The notes: generated by a model not told the origin, from the sequence alone. A stretch of DNA of 64,000 nt from an uncultured Allorhizobium sp. (GCA_958439205.1 OY288189.1:2805001-2869000); one strand, 5' to 3'; positions 7,786 through 18,700 are shown, numbered from the stretch's first letter. Numbers and translations are program-made.

Positions 7786-10707
7786 ATGAGCGAACTCAAG
7801 ACCATTTCCATCCGTGGCGCGCGCGAGCACAATCTCAAGGGCATCGACCTCGATCTGCCGCGCAACAGCCTGATCGTGATGACGGGGCTTTCCGGCTCCG
7901 GCAAGTCGTCGCTTGCCTTCGACACGATCTATGCCGAAGGGCAGCGGCGTTACGTCGAGAGCCTGTCGGCCTATGCGCGGCAGTTCCTCGAGATGATGCA
8001 GAAGCCTGATGTCGACCAGATCGAGGGTCTGTCGCCGGCGATCTCGATCGAGCAGAAGACGACCTCGCGCAATCCGCGCTCGACGGTCGGCACGGTCACC
8101 GAGATCTACGACTATATGCGCCTGCTGTTTGCGCGCGTCGGCGTTCCCTATTCGCCGGCGACGGGCCTGCCGATCGAGAGCCAGACGGTGAGCCAGATGG
8201 TCGACCGGATCCTGGCGCTGGAGGAAGGCACGCGTCTCTATATTCTCGCGCCGATGATCCGCGGGCGAAAGGGCGAGTACAAGAAGGAACTCGCCGAGCT
8301 GATGAAGAAGGGCTTCCAGCGCGTCAAGATCGACGGGCAGTTCTACGAGATCGCCGAGGCACCAACGCTCGACAAGAAGTACAAGCACGACATTGATGTG
8401 GTCGTCGACCGCGTCGTGGTACGCCCGGATATCGCGAGCCGTCTTGCGGACAGTCTGGAGACTTGCCTTCGGCTCGCCGATGGGTTGGCGGTTGCCGAAT
8501 ATGCCGACAAACCGCTGCCGCCCGAGGAAACCTCGGCTGGCGGTTCGGCCAACAAATCGCTGAACGAGACGCATGAGCGCGTGCTGTTTTCGGAAAAGTT
8601 TGCCTGCCCGGTTTCCGGCTTCACCATTCCGGAAATCGAGCCGCGGCTCTTCTCCTTCAACAATCCCTTCGGCGCCTGCCCGACCTGTGATGGTCTCGGC
8701 AGTCAGCAGAAGATCGACGAGGCGTTGATCGTTCCGGAAGTGCATCGCAAGCTGAATGATGGCGCCATCGCGCCTTGGGCCAAGTCCAGCTCGCCCTACT
8801 ACAACCAGACGCTTGAAGCGCTCGGCAAGGCCTTCGGGTTCAAGCTGACGAACAAGTGGTCGGAGCTGTCGGACGTCGCGCAGAAGGCAATCCTGCACGG
8901 CACCGAGGAGAAGATCGACTTCCATTATGCCGATGGCGCGCGCTCTTACACGACGACCAAGACCTTCGAAGGTATCGTTCCAAACCTTGAGCGGCGCTGG
9001 AAGGAGACCGACAGCGCCTGGGCGCGCGAGGAAATCGAGCGCTTCATGTCGGCGGCCCCCTGCCCGGCCTGCAACGGCTTCCGCCTGAAGCCTGAGGCTC
9101 TCGCCGTCAAGATCAACGGGCTGCATATCGGCCAGGTGACGAACATGGCGATCCGCAATGCGGGCTCCTGGTTCGAAGACCTGCCGGCGAAGCTTACCGA
9201 CAAGCAGAACGAGATCGCGGTCCGTGTGCTCAAGGAAATCCGCGAGCGCCTGCGCTTCCTCAATGATGTTGGTCTCGACTATCTCTCGATGTCGCGCAAT
9301 TCCGGCACGCTGTCGGGCGGCGAGAGCCAGCGAATCCGTCTGGCATCGCAGATTGGATCTGGCCTGACCGGTGTTCTCTACGTGCTGGACGAGCCGTCGA
9401 TCGGGTTGCACCAGCGCGACAATGCGCGGCTCCTCGATACGCTCAAGCATCTGCGCGACATCGGCAACACCGTGATCGTCGTCGAGCATGACGAGGATGC
9501 GATCCTGACCGCCGACTATGTCGTCGATATCGGTCCAGCGGCCGGCATTCATGGCGGCCAGGTGATCGCGCAAGGGTCTCCGCAGGACATCATGGCGCAT
9601 CCGAAATCGCTGACGGGTAAGTACCTGACGGGCGAAATGGGTGTCAGTGTTCCGGCGCAGCGGCGCAAGCCGAAGAAGGGCCAGCAGATCAAGGTGGTCG
9701 GCGCCAAGGGCAACAATCTGAAGAACGTCACGGCCTCGATCCCGCTCGGCGTTTTCACCGCAGTGACGGGTGTATCGGGCGGCGGCAAGTCGACCTTCCT
9801 GATTGAGACGCTCTACAAGGCGGCTGCCCGCCGCGTCATGGGTGCCCGCGAAAACCCGGCCGAACACGAGCGGATCGACGGTTTCGAGTTCATCGACAAG
9901 GTGATCGATATCGACCAGTCGCCGATCGGGCGCACGCCGCGCTCCAACCCGGCGACCTATACCGGCGCGTTTACGCCGATCCGCGACTGGTTCACCGGTC
10001 TGCCGGAAGCCAAGGCGCGCGGCTACCAGGCCGGCCGTTTCTCGTTCAACGTCAAGGGCGGCCGCTGCGAAGCCTGCCAGGGCGACGGCGTGATCAAGAT
10101 CGAGATGCACTTCCTGCCGGATGTCTATGTCACCTGCGACGTCTGCCACGGCAAGCGTTACAACCGCGAGACCCTCGACGTAACCTTCAAGGGCAAGTCG
10201 ATCGCCGACGTGCTGGATATGACGGTCGAGGAGGGTGTCGATTTCTTCCAGGCGGTCCCGGCGGTGCGCGACAAGCTGCAGGCGCTGTTCGATGTCGGCC
10301 TCGGCTATATCAAGGTCGGCCAGCAGGCGAATACGCTGTCGGGCGGTGAAGCGCAGCGGGTCAAGCTCGCCAAGGAGCTGTCGAAGCGCTCGACGGGCCG
10401 CACGCTCTATATCCTGGACGAGCCGACCACCGGCCTGCATTTCCACGACGTCGCCAAGCTCCTGGAAATGCTGCAGGAGTTGGTGAACCAGGGCAATTCC
10501 GTTGTTGTCATCGAGCACAATCTCGAGGTCATCAAGACGGCTGACTATATCCTCGACTTCGGCCCCGAAGGGGGCGATGGCGGCGGCCAGATCGTGGCGC
10601 AGGGTACACCGGAAGAGGTGGTGAAGGTCGAGGCCTCTTATACGGGGCAGTTCCTCAAGGAGTTGTTGCAGCGGCGGCCGGTGAAGAAGGTGCAGGCAGC
10701 GGAGTGA
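7786..10707 (+). CDS. uvrA: Excinuclease ABC subunit A
   Basis: Damage-recognition ATPase of nucleotide excision repair, acting with UvrB. 973 residues, with two ABC ATPase halves. Walker A of the first is GLSGSGKSS near residue 34, and that of the second is GVSGGGKST near residue 661. The signatures are SGGESQRI and SGGEAQRV. Zinc-binding Cys pairs are visible (CPTCDG, CPACNG, CEACQG, CDVCHG). The start is the ATG following GACATGAGCG, and the ribosome site is weak. The upstream LexA box implies SOS induction, and Mfd, which recruits UvrA to stalled polymerase, is encoded 13 kb away. Confidence 0.98.
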   Translation: MSELKTISIRGAREHNLKGIDLDLPRNSLIVMTGLSGSGKSSLAFDTIYAEGQRRYVESLSAYARQFLEMMQKPDVDQIEGLSPAISIEQKTTSRNPRSTVGTVTEIYDYMRLLFARVGVPYSPATGLPIESQTVSQMVDRILALEEGTRLYILAPMIRGRKGEYKKELAELMKKGFQRVKIDGQFYEIAEAPTLDKKYKHDIDVVVDRVVVRPDIASRLADSLETCLRLADGLAVAEYADKPLPPEETSAGGSANKSLNETHERVLFSEKFACPVSGFTIPEIEPRLFSFNNPFGACPTCDGLGSQQKIDEALIVPEVHRKLNDGAIAPWAKSSSPYYNQTLEALGKAFGFKLTNKWSELSDVAQKAILHGTEEKIDFHYADGARSYTTTKTFEGIVPNLERRWKETDSAWAREEIERFMSAAPCPACNGFRLKPEALAVKINGLHIGQVTNMAIRNAGSWFEDLPAKLTDKQNEIAVRVLKEIRERLRFLNDVGLDYLSMSRNSGTLSGGESQRIRLASQIGSGLTGVLYVLDEPSIGLHQRDNARLLDTLKHLRDIGNTVIVVEHDEDAILTADYVVDIGPAAGIHGGQVIAQGSPQDIMAHPKSLTGKYLTGEMGVSVPAQRRKPKKGQQIKVVGAKGNNLKNVTASIPLGVFTAVTGVSGGGKSTFLIETLYKAAARRVMGARENPAEHERIDGFEFIDKVIDIDQSPIGRTPRSNPATYTGAFTPIRDWFTGLPEAKARGYQAGRFSFNVKGGRCEACQGDGVIKIEMHFLPDVYVTCDVCHGKRYNRETLDVTFKGKSIADVLDMTVEEGVDFFQAVPAVRDKLQALFDVGLGYIKVGQQANTLSGGEAQRVKLAKELSKRSTGRTLYILDEPTTGLHFHDVAKLLEMLQELVNQGNSVVVIEHNLEVIKTADYILDFGPEGGDGGGQIVAQGTPEEVVKVEASYTGQFLKELLQRRPVKKVQAAE

Positions 10708-10800
10708 TCCGCCGCTCCCGGGACAGAAGACAGTCTGCCGTATGCACGGTTTGTTTTTGATTTAGCCAATTACCTAACGCTATCTAGCAAGAGGCATTTC

Positions 10801-11604
10801 ATGACCATATCCGGCACGATCCGCACCGGTATCGGAGGATGGACCTTCGATCCCTGGGACGACAGTTTTTATCCGGCCGATCTGCCCAAGAAGCGCCAGC
10901 TGGAATATGCCAGCCGGCAGATGACCACGATCGAGGTGAACGGCACCTATTACTCCAGCCAGAAGCCGGCAACCTTTGCCAAATGGGCGGCTGAGGTGCC
11001 GGAGGATTTCGTCTTTTCGCTAAAAGCCAGCCGGTTCTGCACGAACCGCAAGATCCTTGCCGAGGCCGGGCCGTCGGTGGAGAAGTTCCTGCATCAGGGC
11101 ATCGAGGAGCTTGGCGCCCATCTGGGGCCGATCCTCTGGCAGTTCATGGGCACGAAGAAATTCGACGCTGACGATTTCGAGGCCTTTCTCGACCTATTGC
11201 CGAAGAGCTTGAACGGGCAGCCGCTTCGTCACGTGGTCGAGCCTCGGCATTATAGCTTTCTGGTGCCGGAGTTCATCGATATGCTGCGCCGGCATGGGGT
11301 GGCGGCCGTGTGTGCCGATCATCACGACTATCCGATGTTTGCCGATCCCACGGCGGACTTTGTCTATGCCCGGCTGCAGAAGGGGACCGACGAGACACCG
11401 ACCTGCTATCCGCCTGGGGAAATCGATGCCTGGGGCGAGCGGTTCAAGACCTATGCTGCTGGCAACGTGCCCGGCGATCTGAACCTGATCGCGAAGGACA
11501 AGCCGGCGACGAAGGAGCCGCGCGAAGTCTTTGCCTACTTCATTTCAGGCGGCAAGGTGAATGCGCCGAAGGGCGCGATCGAGCTCAAGAAGCGGATCGA
11601 CTGA
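10801..11604 (+). CDS. DUF72 (YecE-like) protein
   Basis: 267 residues with the DUF72 TIM-barrel pattern: GIGGWTFDPWDDSFYP at the N-terminus, LEYASRQMTTIEVNGTYY, then VEPRHYSF and FVYARLQ. No enzymatic activity is established for the family. The ATG is preceded by GAGG at 7 bp. It stands alone 93 bp downstream of uvrA on the same strand with no obvious terminator between, so partial read-through is possible. Confidence 0.85.
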   Translation: MTISGTIRTGIGGWTFDPWDDSFYPADLPKKRQLEYASRQMTTIEVNGTYYSSQKPATFAKWAAEVPEDFVFSLKASRFCTNRKILAEAGPSVEKFLHQGIEELGAHLGPILWQFMGTKKFDADDFEAFLDLLPKSLNGQPLRHVVEPRHYSFLVPEFIDMLRRHGVAAVCADHHDYPMFADPTADFVYARLQKGTDETPTCYPPGEIDAWGERFKTYAAGNVPGDLNLIAKDKPATKEPREVFAYFISGGKVNAPKGAIELKKRID

Positions 11605-11755
11605 CTTCGCCCGCCTCGTGGCTGTCATCAATTTGTGACATTGGCGAAACTGGACTAGGCTCGGTCGCAGAGTCGCGGTCATTTCTGCGGGCTGGGCCGG
11701 CATGCTTCCCTCTTTGGACGTGCGCGTCCAGAATATGAGAGTTCGGGGCACTTCC

Positions 11756-13417
11756 ATGTCGGGCATCGCCGTCTTCATCCATCTTGCCGGCGCAGTTGCG
11801 CTGCTTCTCTGGGCGACCCGCATGGTCCGCACCGGGATCGAACGTGCCTATGGCGGCGTCTTGAAGGACAAGCTCCGGCATGCAGTCGGCAACCGGTTCT
11901 CGGCAGCCTTTGCCGGCTTCCTGTTTGCGGTGGCCCTGCAGAGCGCGACGGCTGTGGCGCTGATTGTCGCCTCGTTTTCGGCGGCCGGTTATGTCGTGCC
12001 GGCCATCGGCGTGGCGACGCTGCTCGGCGCCGATTTCGGCTCAGCCTTCGTCGTGCGCATCCTGCGTTATGACCTGTCGCTGCTTGTGCCGGTGCTGCTT
12101 CTGGCGGGCACCATCGCATTTCGGACATCGGAAGCGCGCGGCTGGCGACAGATCGGTCGCATCCTGTTCGGGCTCGGCCTGCTTCTCCTGTCGCTGCGCT
12201 TAATTGGTGAAGCGTCGGAACCGCTGCGCGAAAGCAGCATCCTGCCCATCCTGTTCAACTATCTCGCCAGCGACTGGATCAGCGCCTTCGTGCTTGCGGC
12301 GCTGCTCGCCTGGTCATTCCATTCGAGCGTCGCTGCGGTTCTTCTTGTCGCATCGCTGGCCGACAAGCATCTGCTGCCCGATGCGCTGATCATCCCGCTG
12401 GTGCTGGGCATCAATTTCGGGGCCGCGATCATAGCTGCGCTGCTCACCAAGAATGCCGAGCCGAATGCCAGGATCGTGCCGCTGGGCAATGTCGTGATCC
12501 GGGGGATGATGACGCTCGTGGCGCTTGGCGGTCAGTTCGCCTTTTCTGTCAGCCCGGCCGTCTTCTCTTCCCAGCCCGGCGACGCAGTCGTTCTCGTTCA
12601 CCTCGCCATGAACGGCGCCGTGCTGGTACTTGGCCTGCCCTTTGCCGGCCTCGTTGCCGGCATGCTTGAGCGACTCTTGGCGCGGTCGGAGGATCGTGCC
12701 GCCAATGACGACCGGCTCTCGGCGCTCAATGTCGTCGATCTTTCCAACCCGCAGCAGGCGATCTCCAACGCGACACGCGAGGTTCTTGCGGTCTGCGACA
12801 AGACGGAAGTCATGCTGAACGGCATCTTCGACCTGTTCGAACGCTGGGACGCAAAGAAGATGGAGCGGATCGCGACGCTCGACGACCAGATCGATACGAT
12901 CCATCGCGACATCAAATTCTACCTCGCCCGCATCTCGGAGACGGCGCTTGACCAGACCTCTGCCGCCCAGTGCCAGAACCTTCTGGGTGCGACGATCAAG
13001 ATCGAACAGGCGGCCGATATCATCTCGCAGAACATGCTGACGCGGGCGCGCAAGAAGAGCGAGCGCAATGTTGCCTTTTCCGCCGAGGGTTGGGCCGAAC
13101 TCTGCGCCATGCATAACGAGGTGGTGCAGAATGCGCATCTTGCCTTCAACCTGCTGGTCACCCGCGATCTGGAACATGCGCGCCAGCTCGTCGCCCGCAA
13201 GGAGGCCATCCGGGGCCTGGTGAAGACCAGTGAGGAAAGCCATCTTCAGCGCCTGCGCCAGGGCAATGCCGCAAGTTTTGAATCGAGCTCGCTGCATATC
13301 GACACCATGCGGGACCTGAAGGAGATCAACTCGCTCTTCGTGTCGATCGCCTATCCGCTTCTGGAAGGGGAAGGTCTGCTGCGACGCAGCCGTCTGGTGC
13401 AGCCGGCGGAACTTTAG
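11756..13417 (+). CDS. Na/Pi-cotransporter family protein with PhoU-like domain
   Basis: 553 residues. The N-terminal half is a membrane domain with two inverted PNaS repeats, marked by LQSATAVALIVASFSAAG and HSSVAAVLLVASLA (the QS/SS-T motifs that line the substrate path in NptA-type transporters). From about residue 330 the protein is soluble and helical, like PhoU. This fusion is usual for bacterial YjbB-type phosphate exporters or cotransporters, so phosphate flux is a fair inference. The ATG at 11756 (MSGIAVF) is chosen because the hydrophobic region begins immediately after it; in-frame ATGs at 11702 and 11735 are alternatives. Confidence 0.85.
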   Translation: MSGIAVFIHLAGAVALLLWATRMVRTGIERAYGGVLKDKLRHAVGNRFSAAFAGFLFAVALQSATAVALIVASFSAAGYVVPAIGVATLLGADFGSAFVVRILRYDLSLLVPVLLLAGTIAFRTSEARGWRQIGRILFGLGLLLLSLRLIGEASEPLRESSILPILFNYLASDWISAFVLAALLAWSFHSSVAAVLLVASLADKHLLPDALIIPLVLGINFGAAIIAALLTKNAEPNARIVPLGNVVIRGMMTLVALGGQFAFSVSPAVFSSQPGDAVVLVHLAMNGAVLVLGLPFAGLVAGMLERLLARSEDRAANDDRLSALNVVDLSNPQQAISNATREVLAVCDKTEVMLNGIFDLFERWDAKKMERIATLDDQIDTIHRDIKFYLARISETALDQTSAAQCQNLLGATIKIEQAADIISQNMLTRARKKSERNVAFSAEGWAELCAMHNEVVQNAHLAFNLLVTRDLEHARQLVARKEAIRGLVKTSEESHLQRLRQGNAASFESSSLHIDTMRDLKEINSLFVSIAYPLLEGEGLLRRSRLVQPAEL

Positions 13418-13432
13418 GCCTCGGATGGGCCG

Positions 13433-14911
13433 TCAGTCCGGCCGGACATGCGCCACGAGATCCTCTGCGGTCATGGCCTGCCCTGCCCTCAAGGCCGCCT
13501 GGCCGTGCTGATGCACACCGGCGCAGGCCGCTTCGAAGGCCGGCATGCCATTGGCCAGTTTGGCGCCGATGATGCCGGCAAGCACATCGCCTGAGCCGGC
13601 TGTGGCCAAAGTAGCCGGAGCCTTTTCCTCGATCGCGGCGCGACCGTCGGGCGAGGCAATCACGCTATCCGCACCCTTGTAGACGACGATGCCGCACAGC
13701 GCCTTTGCGGCGGCCAAGGCCTTTTCCACCTTGCCCAGCGTGGTATCCGACGCGGTGTCGGGGAAGAGCCGAGCGAACTCCCCTTCATGCGGGGTCACCA
13801 CCAGTCGCGGCTCGCCACCCTGGAATGCTGCTGACAGCTGATCGGCGGCGTCCTTGAAGGCGGAGATGCCGTCGGCGTCCAGAACGAGGCTGCGACCGGC
13901 TTCCCCCACCATCACGGCAAAGCGGCGGGCCCGGTCGAGGTCGCCGAAACCCGGGCCGAGCACGAAGGTCGATCGCCGGGTATCGGCCAGCCAAGCCGAG
14001 AGGTCGGCAACGGTATCGAGGCGAGACAGCATCACGGCCGTCAGATGTCCGGCATTGATTGCCAAGGCTGAGGCCGGGGATGCCAGTGTGACCAAGCCGG
14101 CCCCGGCGGACAATCCTGCTTTAGCGGAGAGCCTTGCCGCCCCGGTTGCCGTTTCCGGTCCGGAGAAGACAGTCAGGTGGCCGCGGCGATACTTGTGATC
14201 CTGGGCCGAGACCGCCTTGTCCTGTCCGGCCCAGATAGGTGGACCATTGACCCAGAGCTTGCCCGCCTCGGCTTCGACGATCCGTCGGGGAATACCGATG
14301 TCGAAGACTTCGAGATCACCGCAATGCAGGCGCCCGGGCAGAAGAAGGTGACCGGGTTTGCGCGTCATGAAGGTGACGGTGTGGGCCGCCTTGAACGCTG
14401 TGCCGCGAATGCCGCCTGTTGCACCGTCAATGCCCGAGGGAAGATCGATCGCCAGCACCGGAAGACCGGCTGCCTCAATGGCGGCGATCGTTTCCCCCAC
14501 GATCTGCGGGACATCTCGGGTCAGACCGGCGCCGAAGAGCCCGTCAATGATGACGTCCCCCGCAAGCGGCTGGAAGACTTCGAGGGCTGCGACCGGAAGG
14601 CCGCAGGCTATCTGAGCCCTGGCTGCGTCGCCCTTGAGTTCGCGTGTCTCCATGAGGCTGTAGACGACGACGTCCGCTCCTGCCCGCGCGAGCGCCGAGG
14701 CCGCGACGTATCCGTCTCCGCCATTGTTTCCCGGTCCGCAGAGGACGACGAAACGCTGTGCCTCCGAGTAGAAGCGGAGTGCTGTCGCGGCCACGGCCTC
14801 GCCTGCCCGCCGCATGAGTGCGAAGCTGTCTATGCCCGACCGGGCCGCGGCGAGATCGACGCGCGCCATGGCAGATGGGGAAAGCAGGATTTCCGGAGCG
14901 CGGTGGTTCAT
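13433..14911 (-). CDS. nnr: Bifunctional NAD(P)H-hydrate epimerase / ADP-dependent NAD(P)H-hydrate dehydratase
   Basis: Repairs hydrated, inactive NADH and NADPH. 492 residues, with an N-terminal YjeF-type epimerase domain (CGPGNNGGDGYVAA near residues 59-72) fused to a ribokinase-like dehydratase. The latter shows VTPHEGEFARLFP and the closing motif GSGDVLAGIIGAKLANG. It is convergent with the phosphate transporter-like gene (16 bp between stops) and divergent from glnB. The pairing with glnB-glnA is a common alphaproteobacterial arrangement with no known functional link. Confidence 0.95.
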   Translation of the reverse strand: MNHRAPEILLSPSAMARVDLAAARSGIDSFALMRRAGEAVAATALRFYSEAQRFVVLCGPGNNGGDGYVAASALARAGADVVVYSLMETRELKGDAARAQIACGLPVAALEVFQPLAGDVIIDGLFGAGLTRDVPQIVGETIAAIEAAGLPVLAIDLPSGIDGATGGIRGTAFKAAHTVTFMTRKPGHLLLPGRLHCGDLEVFDIGIPRRIVEAEAGKLWVNGPPIWAGQDKAVSAQDHKYRRGHLTVFSGPETATGAARLSAKAGLSAGAGLVTLASPASALAINAGHLTAVMLSRLDTVADLSAWLADTRRSTFVLGPGFGDLDRARRFAVMVGEAGRSLVLDADGISAFKDAADQLSAAFQGGEPRLVVTPHEGEFARLFPDTASDTTLGKVEKALAAAKALCGIVVYKGADSVIASPDGRAAIEEKAPATLATAGSGDVLAGIIGAKLANGMPAFEAACAGVHQHGQAALRAGQAMTAEDLVAHVRPD

Positions 14912-14950
14912 GCGGAGAGGTTAGAGCATATTCCAAGCCTTGCGCAATGA

Positions 14951-15008
14951 TGCACGATTTTGGGCAGCAGCATTTGCTTACTTTATATGCATTTGCACTT
15001 TTTAGGCC
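14951..15008. promoter_or_regulatory. Possible NtrC-type half sites upstream of glnB
   Basis: TGCAC occurs at 14951 and 14994, each followed by a T-rich stretch and GG (14961-14963 and 15004-15005). The two are 43 bp apart, about four helical turns. They resemble one arm of the NtrC site (TGCACY-N5-RGTGCA) but the second arm is poor. They would lie 210-260 bp before the predicted start of transcription. Weak evidence. Confidence 0.25.
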
Positions 15009-15067
15009 CTTGTCTATTCGGGATAACGCAAAGACCGCAAGGGGTTACGCTGCGGCTCCGCAATTAA

Positions 15068-15601
<534 letters not shown>

Positions 15602-15606
15602 CTCGG

Positions 15607-15630
15607 ACCCGACACTTAGGGAGGTCGGGT
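15607..15630 (+). terminator. Hairpin between glnB and glnA
   Basis: ACCCGAC (15607-15613) pairs with GTCGGGT (15624-15630) across a 10-base loop, followed by TTAAAT. It may attenuate read-through or stabilise the glnB message rather than fully terminate. Confidence 0.35.
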
Positions 15631-15664
15631 TTAAATCGTCTGCTCACGCGAGGAACATAAAAAT

Positions 15665-17074
15665 ATGACGACCGCAAACGATATCCTGAAACAGATCAAG
15701 GACAACGACATCAAGTTCGTCGACCTGCGCTTTACCGATCCCAAGGGCAAGCTGCAGCATGTGACGATGGACATTGCCTGTGTCGACGAAGACATGTTCG
15801 CCGATGGCGTCATGTTCGATGGCTCCTCAATCGCCGGCTGGAAGGCCATCAACGAGTCCGACATGGTGCTGATGCCGGATCCGGCCACCGTGCACATGGA
15901 CCCCTTCTTCGCCCAGTCGACGATGGTCATCCTCTGCGACATTCTCGATCCGGTTTCGGGTGAAGCCTATAACCGCGATCCGCGCGGCACCGCCAAGAAG
16001 GCCGAAGCCTACCTCAAGGCATCTGGTATCGGCGACACCATCTTCGTCGGCCCGGAAGCCGAGTTCTTCGTCTTCGACGACGTCAAGTACAAGGCCGACC
16101 CGTACAACACCGGCTTCAAGCTCGATTCGACCGAACTGCCTTCGAACGACGATACCGATTACGAGACCGGCAACCTCGGTCACCGTCCGCGCGTCAAGGG
16201 CGGCTACTTCCCGGTTCCGCCGATCGACAGCCTGCAGGACATGCGCTCCGAGATGCTGACGGTTCTCGGCGAAATGGGTGTCGTGGTCGAAAAGCACCAC
16301 CACGAAGTGGCAGCTGCCCAGCACGAGCTTGGCATCAAGTTCGACGCGCTGGTGCGCAACGCCGACAAGATGCAGATCTACAAGTACGTCGTGCATCAGG
16401 TTGCCAATGCCTATGGCAAGACCGCGACCTTCATGCCGAAGCCGATCTTCGGCGACAACGGCTCGGGCATGCACGTGCACATGTCGATCTGGAAGGACGG
16501 CAAGCCGACCTTCGCCGGCGACGAATATGCCGGTCTGTCGGAAAGCTGCCTGTTCTTCATCGGTGGCATCATCAAGCATGCCAAGTCGATCAACGCTTTC
16601 TCCAACCCTTCGACCAACTCCTACAAGCGTCTGGTCCCGGGTTATGAAGCGCCGGTTCTGCTCGCCTACTCGGCCCGCAACCGCTCCGCCTCGTGCCGCA
16701 TTCCCTTCGGCTCTAACCCGAAGGCAAAGCGCGTCGAAGTCCGCTTCCCGGATCCGACCGCGAACCCCTACCTCGCTTTCGCCGCCATGCTGATGGCCGG
16801 TCTCGACGGCATCAAGAACAAGATCCATCCGGGCAAGGCCATGGACAAGGACCTGTACGACCTGCCGCCGAAGGAACTGAAGAAGATCCCGACCGTCTGC
16901 GGTTCGCTGCGTGAAGCGCTCGAAAGCCTGGACAAGGATCGCAAGTACCTGACCGTCGGCGGCGTGTTCGACGACGACCAGATCGATTCGTTCATCGAAC
17001 TGAAGATGCAGGAAGTCATGCGCTTCGAAATGACCCCGCATCCAGTCGAATTCGACATGTACTACTCGGCCTGA
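15665..17074 (+). CDS. glnA: Glutamine synthetase type I
   Basis: Condenses ammonia and glutamate using ATP; dodecameric GSI. 469 residues, the same as E. coli GlnA. Metal-site and active-site regions are present ([19 protein letters not shown], and [10 protein letters not shown] near residue 340). The adenylylation tyrosine lies in DLYDLPPKE near residue 398, so the enzyme should be controlled by GlnE. It forms an operon with glnB and ends 20 bp before a strong terminator. Confidence 0.98.
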   Translation: MTTANDILKQIKDNDIKFVDLRFTDPKGKLQHVTMDIACVDEDMFADGVMFDGSSIAGWKAINESDMVLMPDPATVHMDPFFAQSTMVILCDILDPVSGEAYNRDPRGTAKKAEAYLKASGIGDTIFVGPEAEFFVFDDVKYKADPYNTGFKLDSTELPSNDDTDYETGNLGHRPRVKGGYFPVPPIDSLQDMRSEMLTVLGEMGVVVEKHHHEVAAAQHELGIKFDALVRNADKMQIYKYVVHQVANAYGKTATFMPKPIFGDNGSGMHVHMSIWKDGKPTFAGDEYAGLSESCLFFIGGIIKHAKSINAFSNPSTNSYKRLVPGYEAPVLLAYSARNRSASCRIPFGSNPKAKRVEVRFPDPTANPYLAFAAMLMAGLDGIKNKIHPGKAMDKDLYDLPPKELKKIPTVCGSLREALESLDKDRKYLTVGGVFDDDQIDSFIELKMQEVMRFEMTPHPVEFDMYYSA

Positions 17075-17094
17075 TTTTTCGGGTCACTCATCAG

Positions 17095-17124
17095 ACGCCG
17101 GCGGATCGCTCCGCCGGCGTTTTT
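17095..17124 (+). terminator. Terminator of glnB-glnA
   Basis: ACGCCGGCGGA (17095-17105) pairs perfectly with TCCGCCGGCGT (17110-17120) around TCGC, followed by TTTT. Strong intrinsic terminator. Confidence 0.88.
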
Positions 17125-17219
17125 CGTTTCGAATGGTACCAATTTTTGGCAATCGCGCTTTCGCCCCGGGCACTGTCGCGCTAGCAGTGGTCATCCCTCC
17201 TCTGTTGTCACGGTTTTTC

Positions 17220-18140
17220 ATGCCGGCCTCACAGCAACCGCCCTCGCCGCGCCTTTATGACTGGACGCTCTTCCTGCTGGCGCCGGTGTTCTTCTCGTCG
17301 AACCTAATCTTCGGGCGTGGCATCACCGGCGAGGTGGGGCCGTTCACGACGGCGCTGCTGCGCTGGGTGGGGGCAGCGATCCTGATGTCGCCCTTCATCT
17401 GGCAGGAGCGGCAGGCCTGCCTCACCTTCGTGCGGCGTCATACGGCGCTCTGGCTGACGCTCGGCATTCTCGGCATGGGCATCTGTGGCGGCGTGGTCTA
17501 TTGGGCACTGACGCTGACGACCGCCTCCAACGCGACGCTGATCTACACGACATCGTCGCTGTTCATCATCCTGTTCCAGTGGCTGTTTCAGAAGCGCGCG
17601 ATCACGCGGCGGGAACTGGCGGGCATGGTGATTGCCTTTGCCGGGGTCGTGGCGATCGTACTGAAAGGGCATCCGGAGGCGCTGCTGGAACTCACCTTCA
17701 ACATCGGGGATCTGGCGATCCTGGTGGCGGCCATTGCCTTTGCCGCCTATTCGCTCCTGTTGCGGCGTCCGTCCGTGCGCGAGATGCCACCGCTCCCGTT
17801 GTTTGCTCTGCTGGCCCTTTCAGGCTCGATCGTGCTGGTGCCGCCCGGCCTGATCGAGATCGCCGGCGGCGGCCTTCTGCCGGATACGGGCATGGAGTTT
17901 GCCAAGCTTGCGGGCATTATCCTCTTCGCTTCGCTCGCGGCCTTCTATTGCTTTCAACATGCAGTACAGGTGTTCGGGCCCGGCATTGCGGGAATGACGC
18001 TCTACCTGATGCCGCCCATGTCGATCCTGATGGCCGTCATATTCCTCGGAGAGCGCTTCGAGCACTATCATGCAGTCGGCATCGTGCTGGTGACCGGCGG
18101 CCTCATTCTGGCGACCGCACCGAGGCGCAAAACAGACTAG
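17220..18140 (+). CDS. EamA/DMT family permease
   Basis: 306 residues with ten predicted membrane spans in two EamA repeats; a substrate cannot be assigned. The first repeat carries SSNLIFGRGITGEVGPF and the last spans carry LYLMPPMSILMAVIFLGE, typical of drug/metabolite transporters. The start is uncertain: the ATG at 17220 (MPASQQPP) fits the usual short cytoplasmic leader but has no good ribosome site, and the frame is open back to 17133. The TAG stop is embedded in a palindromic intergenic repeat at 18137. A second, distantly related DMT permease lies at 22243. Confidence 0.82.
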   Translation: MPASQQPPSPRLYDWTLFLLAPVFFSSNLIFGRGITGEVGPFTTALLRWVGAAILMSPFIWQERQACLTFVRRHTALWLTLGILGMGICGGVVYWALTLTTASNATLIYTTSSLFIILFQWLFQKRAITRRELAGMVIAFAGVVAIVLKGHPEALLELTFNIGDLAILVAAIAFAAYSLLLRRPSVREMPPLPLFALLALSGSIVLVPPGLIEIAGGGLLPDTGMEFAKLAGIILFASLAAFYCFQHAVQVFGPGIAGMTLYLMPPMSILMAVIFLGERFEHYHAVGIVLVTGGLILATAPRRKTD

Positions 18141-18205
18141 AGCATATTCTTTTCACGCAACTCCGGACGCAAAACCGCTTCACACTTTTGCTGGATTTGC
18201 TCTAG
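18137..18205. repeat. Palindromic intergenic repeat of rhizobial type
   Basis: CTAGAGCA (18137-18144) and TGCTCTAG (18198-18205) are perfect inverted ends of a 69-bp element. The interior, with AAAACCGCTTCACACTTTTG, resembles the dispersed palindromic repeats common in Rhizobiales genomes. It supplies the stop codon of the preceding permease. A truncated look-alike (TTAGAGCATATTC) occurs at 14931-14943. Confidence 0.6.
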
Positions 18206-18239
18206 GTCTCGCAGTTGGCGATGACGTCACACACCATCC

Positions 18240-18268
18240 CTTGATTTTGGCGGGCTTTCTTCCCAAAT
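18240..18268 (+). promoter_or_regulatory. Possible RpoH (sigma32) promoter of hspQ
   Basis: CTTGAT at 18240-18245 and CCCAAAT at 18262-18268, spacer 16 bp, resembling the heat-shock consensus CTTGAA ... CCCCATnT. It would start transcription near 18275, 18 bp before the hspQ ATG. Confidence 0.45.
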
Positions 18269-18292
18269 ATGACAGGGAAAGGAAGTCAAACC

Positions 18293-18622
18293 ATGAAACA
18301 ACGAAGCGCTAAATTTGGTATCGGGGACGTCGTGCGGCACAAGTTCTTTCCGTTCCGCGGCGTGATCTTCGATGTTGACCCGGAATTTGCGAATTCCGAG
18401 GAGTGGTGGAATGCGATCCCGGCCGAAGTTCGGCCTCACAAGGACCAGCCCTTCTATCATCTGCTCGCGGAGAATTCCGAGACGGAATATGTGGCTTACG
18501 TGTCCGAGCAGAACCTTGAGCGCGACCAGAGCCAGGAGCCGCTGCGCAATCCGCAGATCCAGCAGATTTTCGAGCCGCAGCAGAGCGGCCACTACAAGCC
18601 GAAGATGAACTTCGCGCACTGA
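18293..18622 (+). CDS. hspQ: Heat shock protein HspQ
   Basis: Small protein of the HspQ/YccV family, first described as a hemimethylated-DNA binder and later as a Lon protease substrate and specificity factor. 109 residues from the ATG at 18293, which follows AGGAAG; an in-frame ATG at 18269 would fall on the predicted promoter. Family sequence is clear: KFGIGDVVRHKFFPFRGVIFDVDPEF in two pieces, then HLLAEN and YVSEQNL. The C-terminal 25 residues are a divergent Q/P-rich tail. Single-gene unit with its own terminator. Confidence 0.93.
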   Translation: MKQRSAKFGIGDVVRHKFFPFRGVIFDVDPEFANSEEWWNAIPAEVRPHKDQPFYHLLAENSETEYVAYVSEQNLERDQSQEPLRNPQIQQIFEPQQSGHYKPKMNFAH

Positions 18623-18645
18623 CATCCCGCTGATACCACAAAGCA

Positions 18646-18677
18646 AAGAAGCCCGCGTCTCACGACGCGGGCTTCTT
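18646..18677. terminator. Bidirectional terminator between hspQ and the IalB-like gene
   Basis: AAGAAGCCCGCGTC (18646-18659) pairs perfectly with GACGCGGGCTTCTT (18664-18677) across TCAC. A/T-rich flanks on both sides suit the two convergent genes. Confidence 0.85.
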
Positions 18678-18700
18678 GTTATTCATTGCCGTAAAGCGGA

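Noticed and set aside
7774..10518. Long open frame antisense to uvrA
   Set aside because: Complement of uvrA third-position GC bias; no recognisable motifs and no ribosome site.
15827..17041. Open frame antisense to glnA
   Set aside because: Shadow of a highly expressed, codon-biased gene.
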